Assembly (NCBI GenBank): GCA_003138515.1
Contig: PLGG01000056.1
Coordinates: forward strand, 103,202 to 167,201
Direction of reading: 5' to 3'
Source of the DNA: Acidobacteriaceae bacterium
Lineage (GTDB): Bacteria > Acidobacteriota > Terriglobia > Terriglobales > Acidobacteriaceae
DNA: 64,000 nt
Of this stretch, positions 59,346-64,000 are shown piece after piece. The notes under the pieces were generated by a model that searched no databases, had not been told where the DNA came from, and saw nothing but the letters and a program-made list of their open reading frames with translations. Each line of letters starts with the position of its first letter. Position 1 is the first letter of the stretch. Both the position numbers and the translations under genes were made by a program.

Positions 59346-60020
59346 ATGGAAGTGACTTGCAGCCGTTGCCACCAGACTGTGCAGCCCGCGGATTGCTTTT
59401 GCCCCTTCTGCGGTCTGCCTCAGCTCGTCTATACGGCTGACGGATCCACCGGGCTTGGCCAGCTCGAGCGCGCGGACGAACCGGTTCGCGACGCGAGCTC
59501 GGTTGACTGGAAGGCGGCCCTGCGGCTGGCTCTCATGCTGGCTATTCCGGCTGGCGCTATCTGCTCCATGTTCTCTCCGGCGGGAGTCTATGGATTGCCG
59601 TTGATGGCTGCGGCCGGAGCCTGGGCGGTGGCCCTCTACATGCGCGGCCGCCGTCCCGCCTGGATCACCATCGGAGCCGGCGCGCGCATCGGCCTCGTCA
59701 CAGGCATTCTCGGCGCCTGGACCGCCGCGTTCACCACCGCAATTTCGCTTTACGCCATGCGCTTCTGGCTGCATCGAGGCCCGGCCATCGACGATGCGTG
59801 GCTCGCCCAGATCAATCTGTCCACCCAGCAACTGGCCACCATGAACTTCGATGCCCAGCAGATCGCGATGAATAAGGCCATCATGCTGTCGCCCGAAGGA
59901 CATGCCGGTTACATGCTGTTCACCACCGCTTTTCTCGCCATCATCCTTCTTGCCGTTTCTGTCGCCGGCGGCGCGCTCGGCGCTCGTTTCCTCGGCCGCC
60001 CGCGCAGGATGGAAAGCTAG
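59346..60020 (+). CDS. Zinc-ribbon membrane protein, unknown function
   Basis: A 224-residue protein. The N-terminus CSRCHQTVQPADCFCPFCG has two CxxC pairs forming a zinc ribbon. Four hydrophobic segments follow (about residues 58-78, 82-98, 110-135 and 190-212), with a helical loop rich in Gln and Met between the last two (LSTQQLATMNFDAQQIAMNK). Such zinc-ribbon/membrane proteins are common in acidobacteria and lack known functions. It ends 50 nt before the promoter of the cysteine-rich short ORF. Confidence 0.72.
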   Translation: MEVTCSRCHQTVQPADCFCPFCGLPQLVYTADGSTGLGQLERADEPVRDASSVDWKAALRLALMLAIPAGAICSMFSPAGVYGLPLMAAAGAWAVALYMRGRRPAWITIGAGARIGLVTGILGAWTAAFTTAISLYAMRFWLHRGPAIDDAWLAQINLSTQQLATMNFDAQQIAMNKAIMLSPEGHAGYMLFTTAFLAIILLAVSVAGGALGARFLGRPRRMES

Positions 60021-60033
60021 GGTCTTTCTCCAC

Positions 60034-60070
60034 TTGACCCTGCCTCGAACCTACGGTATCTTAGTTTTTA
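60034..60070 (+). promoter_or_regulatory. Promoter of the cysteine-rich short ORF
   Basis: TTGACC (60034-60039), a 17-nt spacer and TATCTT (60057-60062) form a good sigma-70-type promoter. The expected +1 is 60069-60070; A60070 is the first base of the ATG. No Shine-Dalgarno sequence is possible, so the transcript is predicted to be leaderless. Confidence 0.65.
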
Positions 60071-60138
60071 TGAGTTTAGAGCTCACTATGTTGGCGTGTC
60101 GGGCGTGTTGTTTCACGTCACACCGGCCTTGTTGTTGA
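60070..60138 (+). CDS. 22-residue cysteine-rich leader peptide (candidate)
   Basis: The frame begins MSLELTMLACRACC and ends RPCC with a TGA at 60136-60138. It has five Cys codons, including two Cys-Cys pairs, all TGT although the region is GC-rich. The A of its ATG coincides with the predicted transcription start. A GC-rich hairpin at 60171-60200 follows. Leaderless polycysteine ORFs of this type control cysteine-related genes in mycobacteria by attenuation; whether that holds here is inference. The next gene in the same direction is the TonB-dependent receptor 355 nt on, beyond a small gene on the other strand. Confidence 0.55.
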   Translation: MSLELTMLACRACCFTSHRPCC

Positions 60139-60167
60139 GCGGATTTCAGACTCAGCCGATTCACCTT

Positions 60168-60203
60168 AAGGCCGCGTGACAGCAAATCTGCTGGCGCGGC
60201 TTT
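60168..60203 (+). terminator. Terminator/attenuator-like hairpin after the short ORF
   Basis: GCCGCG (60171-60176) pairs with CGCGGC (60195-60200), and CAGCA (60180-60184) with TGCTG (60189-60193) around an AATC loop; AAG and TTT extend the base. A broken T tract (TTTCGTGTTT) follows. It lies 32 nt after the stop of the cysteine-rich frame. Confidence 0.6.
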
Positions 60204-60208
60204 CGTGT

Positions 60209-60442
60209 TTAGGTCGGTGAATCCAAATCGACACCAAACCCCAATTCAACACTCTTGACGCAACCATGACAGTTCTTCCCCAAACACGGCGCTCCATCAC
60301 TGCCTCCCGGATCACTGCCTCCCGGCGGTTCGCCTGTTGTTGCTGTTGTTGTAGCCGCTAACTTCCCCTTTCCATCTTCCATTTGAAGCGCGCCCAAGAC
60401 TTTTTCAGACTCCTTGTGGACGTTTCCCCAGGTCGCGCTCAT
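60209..60442 (-). CDS. Small 77-residue peptide with CxxxxCxxC motif
   Basis: A short gene whose ATG at 60442 has GGAGG 9 nt upstream on the minus strand. The product has a charged N-terminal helix (WGNVHKESEKVLGALQMEDG), a Thr/Ala-rich stretch (AATTTATTGE), a doubled PGGSD unit encoded by a perfect 15-nt direct repeat, and a C-terminal part APCLGKNCHGCVKSVELGFG. There is no signal peptide. The leader-plus-core look is like a RiPP precursor, but no modifying enzyme is nearby, so this is only a suggestion. It diverges from the TonB-dependent receptor. Confidence 0.55.
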   Translation of the reverse strand: MSATWGNVHKESEKVLGALQMEDGKGKLAATTTATTGEPPGGSDPGGSDGAPCLGKNCHGCVKSVELGFGVDLDSPT

Positions 60443-60492
60443 ATCCCTAAGCCTCCACAAGCAGGCTTTGACCAACCCTTCAGGAGACACAG

Positions 60493-63400
60493 ATGACCAT
60501 TCAGAAAAAACTGGCTCGAATTTCCTTGGTTCTATCCCTCGCAATTGCGGCCCTCGCCGCAGTGCCGGCCCGCGCGCAAATTGTCGGCGGCAACGTGGGC
60601 GGCATCATTCGCGACTCCACCGGGGCCGCATTGAGCGGCGCTACCGTCACCGTTCGCCAAACCGACACCGGCGCAACGCGCACGCTCGTCACCGGTTCGG
60701 ATGGCCGCTATGCAGCGCCCAGCGTGCCCGTCGGTCATTACACCATTTCTGTCACGCACGATGGCTTTCAGCCGGAGGAGCGGACCGGCATCGTGCTGGT
60801 GATTGGGCAGAGTGTGCAGGTGGACCTCGTGCTGGGCGTGAGCTCGGTCCGCGAAACGGTGGTTGTCAACGCCGGCGACCCGGTCGTGAACACCACTTCG
60901 CAACAAACCGCCGGACTCGTCGACGAGCGCCAGGTCAAAGAGCTGCCGCTCAACGGCCGCAGCTTCGACCAACTGCTTACCCTCAATCCCGCTACCGTGA
61001 ACTATACCGGCGAGCGTTCGGGCAGTATCGGCACCTCCAACTCCTCGGTGGGCAACATGTTTTCCGTCGGCGGCCGCCGCCCGCAGGACAATCTCTTCCT
61101 CCTCAACGGAATCGAGTACACCGGAGCCTCGCTCATCAACGTCACGCCCGGCGGCACCAGCGGCCAATTGCTCGGCGTCGACGCGGTGCGCGAATTCAAC
61201 GTCGTCACCGACACCTACGGCGCCAGCTACGGCAAGCGCGACGGCGCGCAGGTCTCGATCGTCACCACCTCGGGAACAAACTCGCTGCACGGCACGGCTT
61301 TCGAATTCATCCGCAACAGCGCTCTCGACGCGCGCAACTACTTCGATCAGTCGTCAATCCCCGAGTTTCAGCGCAACCAGTTCGGCGGAACTCTGGGCGG
61401 GCCCATCCGCAAAGACAAGCTCTTCCTGTTCGGTAACTATGAGGGCTTTCGCCAGGCCTGGGGCCTGAGCGACGTCACGCTCGTTCCCGACAACGAAGCG
61501 CGCCAGGGCTATCTGCCCTGCGCCCAGGTCACTCCCGCGCCGAACCCGTGCCCCAGTTCAGGGCTGGCCAACGTGGGCGTGAACTCGGCCGTAGCCCCGC
61601 TGCTGAACCTTTGGCCGGTGGAGAACGGCCCGGAGCTACTCTCGAACGGCAATCCCAGCGGCATTGCGGAAGCCTTCAGCCATCCGCCGCAGCACATCAA
61701 CGAGGATTTCGGCACCACTCGTTTCGATGACAATCTCGGCAGCAAGGATCTGCTGTTCGCCGTCTACACCGTTGATGCGAGCTCTGCAACTTCGCCCTCC
61801 GCCAATCCCCTGAGCTACGTCAACGAGAACCTGCGCGAGCAGGTCGCCAGCATTCAGGAGCAGCACGTGATTTCGACCTCTTTGCTCAACACTGCGCGCT
61901 TCGGCTACTCGCGCGGCAGCTACTTCTTCACCGGACTCGTGCCTGTGACCGGCGTACCGGGCTGGGTCTCCGGTGATCCCGTCGGCGCCATCGTCATCAG
62001 CGGCAGCACGGCTTCAAACGGCGCTTCCTCCATCACTGGCGCAGGCGCCAACGTGGGTAGCAACAACCGCACCGCGCGCAATCTCTTCACCGAAGACGAT
62101 CACGTCTACTGGTCCAAAGGCCGCCAGCAGATCGAAGCCGGCGGATGGCTGCAACGCGTGCAGGCCAACGATCTGCTCGCGCAGAATCAGTACGGCCAGG
62201 CCTCCTTCAGCACGGAGCAAACGTTCCTGAAGGGCACCGTGGCCACTTTCACCCTGGTTCCCGCGCCCACCGCGATGGGCTGGCGTTCGTTTCTGGGCGC
62301 AGGCTTCTTTGAGGACACCATCAAAGTCACGCCGCGCTTCGAGCTCCGCGCCGGCTTCCGTTCGGAGTCCACCAACGGATGGAACGAGTCGCAGGGCCGC
62401 GCCGCGAATTACGCCATCGTCAACGGCGTTCTGCAAACCACACCCGTCGTCGGCAACTCCGCGCTCTCCACTAACCGCGCAAGGTTCCTGCCCAATCCGC
62501 GCCTCGGCTTTGCCTGGGACGTGCGGGGTAACGGCAAGACGGCCATCCGTGGAGGCATCGGCCTTTACCACGGCCTGCTCGACACGCTTGACTACCGTCT
62601 CGATCAGACCGCGCCCTTCAATACGGCTGAGTCCATCAAGACCATCGCAGTGTCGAGCCTGAATTTCACCGCCGGTGTGCCGCCGCCCTCCACCGCCAAG
62701 GTTTCGCCGAGCAATGTGCAGCCCAATCTATCGACCCCGGCGGACATTACATGGAGCCTGCGCATCGAGCAGCAGGTCGCTCCCAACACTTCGCTCACAG
62801 TCGGTTACGTGGGCTTTCACGCCTACCACCAGATTCTTTCCGAGGACATGAACGAGCCCACGCCGGTCTACGCGTCGACGGGCCAGGTCTACTACCCCTC
62901 AACCACCGACGTGAATCCGAATCTCGCCAATTCCACTTCATGGGTCTCGCAGGGCACGGGCCTGTATAACGCGCTCGAGGTTGACGCGCGGCACACCTAC
63001 GCGAACGGCCTTCAGCTCCGAGGCAACTACACATGGTCAAAGAATCTCGACGACGGCTCGGCGTGGAACACCAGCGTCAGTGGAAACACACCCGCGTTCG
63101 TCTCGTTCCCGCTGAATCCAAAAGTCGACTGGGGTCCGGCGGCCACTGACGTTCGCAATGCCGCCTCGATCAACGGCAGCTACGACCTTCCCTTTGGACC
63201 CAACCGGCACTTCCTGAACAGCGCGTCAGGACCGGTCGCCTTCCTCGCCGGCGGCTGGACCACCAGCGCCATCTTTGCCATCCAGACCGGCTTCCCGTTC
63301 TCTCCGCAGCTCGGCTATAACCCGCCAGGCAACGGCGACTCGCGCAATCCCATCCGGCCCAACGTGAACCCCTCGTTCACCGGAAACCTCTACCCGCACA

Positions 63401-63738
63401 CGGTAGGCGAGTGGTTCAACCCCAACGCTTTCAGCCCGCCAACCGTCACTGTGGGCGCGACCACCTACGGAACCTACGGCAACGCCAGGCGCGACTCGCT
63501 CGTAGGCCCCGGGCTCACGGAACTGGATTTCTCAGCGGTGAAAGACACGCACATCACCGAGAGGCTCAACCTGCAGTTCCGCGCCGAGTTCTTCAACATT
63601 CCCAACCACACCAACTTCCTCACGCCGAACGAGGTCGTCTACTCTTCGGCCACGCAGTTGTCACCCACTGCGGGCGTGGTCACCGCCACCTCCACCACCT
63701 CGCGCCAAATTCAATTCGGCGCGAAGTTGCAGTTCTAA
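60493..63738 (+). CDS. TonB-dependent receptor, Oar-like, with carboxypeptidase-regulatory domain
   Basis: A 1081-residue outer-membrane protein. The ATG at 60493 has GGAGA before it; a signal peptide ends AVPARAQ at residue 29. Residues 32-115 are a carboxypeptidase-regulatory (beta-sandwich) domain (GGIIRDSTGAALSGATVTV), then a plug (about 125-260; QVKELPLNGRSFDQLL) and a large barrel that closes with IQFGAKLQF. This Oar/OmpA-like receptor type is expanded in acidobacteria and probably imports sugars, peptides or other large nutrients with TonB. The ligand is unknown. A REP-like hairpin follows the stop. Confidence 0.92.
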   Translation: MTIQKKLARISLVLSLAIAALAAVPARAQIVGGNVGGIIRDSTGAALSGATVTVRQTDTGATRTLVTGSDGRYAAPSVPVGHYTISVTHDGFQPEERTGIVLVIGQSVQVDLVLGVSSVRETVVVNAGDPVVNTTSQQTAGLVDERQVKELPLNGRSFDQLLTLNPATVNYTGERSGSIGTSNSSVGNMFSVGGRRPQDNLFLLNGIEYTGASLINVTPGGTSGQLLGVDAVREFNVVTDTYGASYGKRDGAQVSIVTTSGTNSLHGTAFEFIRNSALDARNYFDQSSIPEFQRNQFGGTLGGPIRKDKLFLFGNYEGFRQAWGLSDVTLVPDNEARQGYLPCAQVTPAPNPCPSSGLANVGVNSAVAPLLNLWPVENGPELLSNGNPSGIAEAFSHPPQHINEDFGTTRFDDNLGSKDLLFAVYTVDASSATSPSANPLSYVNENLREQVASIQEQHVISTSLLNTARFGYSRGSYFFTGLVPVTGVPGWVSGDPVGAIVISGSTASNGASSITGAGANVGSNNRTARNLFTEDDHVYWSKGRQQIEAGGWLQRVQANDLLAQNQYGQASFSTEQTFLKGTVATFTLVPAPTAMGWRSFLGAGFFEDTIKVTPRFELRAGFRSESTNGWNESQGRAANYAIVNGVLQTTPVVGNSALSTNRARFLPNPRLGFAWDVRGNGKTAIRGGIGLYHGLLDTLDYRLDQTAPFNTAESIKTIAVSSLNFTAGVPPPSTAKVSPSNVQPNLSTPADITWSLRIEQQVAPNTSLTVGYVGFHAYHQILSEDMNEPTPVYASTGQVYYPSTTDVNPNLANSTSWVSQGTGLYNALEVDARHTYANGLQLRGNYTWSKNLDDGSAWNTSVSGNTPAFVSFPLNPKVDWGPAATDVRNAASINGSYDLPFGPNRHFLNSASGPVAFLAGGWTTSAIFAIQTGFPFSPQLGYNPPGNGDSRNPIRPNVNPSFTGNLYPHTVGEWFNPNAFSPPTVTVGATTYGTYGNARRDSLVGPGLTELDFSAVKDTHITERLNLQFRAEFFNIPNHTNFLTPNEVVYSSATQLSPTAGVVTATSTTSRQIQFGAKLQF

Positions 63739-63770
63739 AGTCGCCTTTCACCCCGCGCAATCTTGGGTGC

Positions 63771-63805
63771 CCCATCCTAGCCACGTTCTTTGCGGCTAGG
63801 ATGGG
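63771..63805 (+). terminator. Perfect 12-bp hairpin after the receptor (REP-like)
   Basis: CCCATCCTAGCC and GGCTAGGATGGG are perfect partners around an ACGTTCTTTGC loop. No T tract follows, so it may be a repeat element or mRNA-stabilising hairpin more than an intrinsic terminator. Confidence 0.6.
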
Positions 63806-63828
63806 AAAGCACAACAACCCACACGCCG

Positions 63829-63893
63829 ACTTGCCAACTCGCCAACTTGCTAACTCGCTCCCTCGCTCCCCAACTCCCTCGCTCCCTGACTCA
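63829..63893. repeat. Degenerate ACTTGCTAACTCGCTCCCT repeats
   Basis: Imperfect units GACTTGCCAACTC / GCCAACTTGCTAACTC / GCTCCCTCGCTCCC / CAACTCCCTCGCTCCCTGAC run for about 65 bases. The style matches the other degenerate repeats in this window. Confidence 0.7.
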
Positions 63894-63927
63894 CCCGCCC
63901 CCGAATGAGATCATCGAAACTAATCGT

Positions 63928-63972
63928 GGGTGCCCCACCCTCGTAGCGTCTTTGTTTTGCATCTAGGGTGGG
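63928..63972. repeat. Second REP-like element at the window end
   Basis: TGGGTGCCCCACCCT (63928-63941 region) and AGGGTGGG (63965-63972) pair over 8 bases around a T-rich loop. It shares the GGGTGCCCCA start with the element at 63766-63805. Nothing after it looks coding. Confidence 0.6.
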
Positions 63973-64000
63973 TTCATGGGGGTCAATCGAAAATGAGGGA

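Overview
The window reads as chromosomal DNA of a Gram-negative, GC-rich bacterium, most probably an acidobacterium (phylum Acidobacteriota, class Terriglobia). This is inferred from gene content and style: a roughly 1,080-residue Oar-like TonB-dependent receptor with an N-terminal carboxypeptidase-regulatory fold, a PD40 propeller protein, a long proline-rich TonB, an Lhr-Nei repair pair, menaquinone synthesis by the futalosine route, and GlnRS beside GluRS. No rRNA, tRNA, prophage, transposase or CRISPR array was found. Genes lie on both strands in short runs.

Layout. 1-5.0 kb: start of pyruvate phosphate dikinase (cut by the window edge), a STAS protein, queG, and two membrane proteins. 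5.1-11.5 kb: lhr helicase and nei glycosylase 3 nt apart, then a frameshifted DUF1801 gene. 11.4-20.1 kb: a bifunctional penicillin-binding protein, proS, a PAP2 phosphatase with kdsD (and a decayed kdsD tail behind it), tlpA and a DsbD-alpha-like protein. 20.2-23.3 kb: a PD40 propeller protein and two VapBC toxin-antitoxin pairs. 23.4-32.4 kb: housekeeping genes glnS, gltX, ispF, ispD, tilS, ftsH. 32.4-39 kb: a TacAT-type toxin-antitoxin pair with a palindromic operator, a nucleotide pyrophosphatase/phosphodiesterase, a small beta-barrel protein, an M48-like protein whose HEXXH is degenerate, and TonB. 39.4-51 kb: galE, a one-domain asparaginase-like protein, mqnC, a two-PDZ protein, an aldo/keto reductase, ndk behind a 113-bp tandem repeat, a DinB-like protein, a membrane-protein gene broken by an in-frame TGA, prmC, an acyl-CoA dehydrogenase, dps and a phosphotransacylase. 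52.3-63.7 kb: an active-looking M48 protease, mutL, an unusual protein with a long basic tail, cmk, an NTF2-like protein, a zinc-ribbon membrane protein, a tiny cysteine-rich ORF, a small CxxxxCxxC peptide gene and the TonB-dependent receptor.

The most interesting signals are small. At 60.03-60.21 kb a good promoter places its +1 on or next to the ATG of a 22-codon ORF with five Cys codons (all TGT, two CC pairs), followed by a GC-rich hairpin. This resembles the leaderless polycysteine attenuators known from mycobacteria. Beside it is a 77-residue gene for a peptide ending in a CxxxxCxxC region. Both VapB antitoxins also appear to start at or within a few nt of +1 (leaderless).

A second theme is a set of degenerate short-period repeats, with a different unit at each place (for example CTCTGATCTCTG, GGGAATA, GAGTGAA, ATGAGCGAAC, ACTCGCTCCCT). 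They sit at gene borders and also occur in frame inside lhr, an acyl-CoA dehydrogenase and the mutL linker. Three palindromic REP-like elements were also seen. Functions come from motifs and family knowledge read by eye; no database search was possible.
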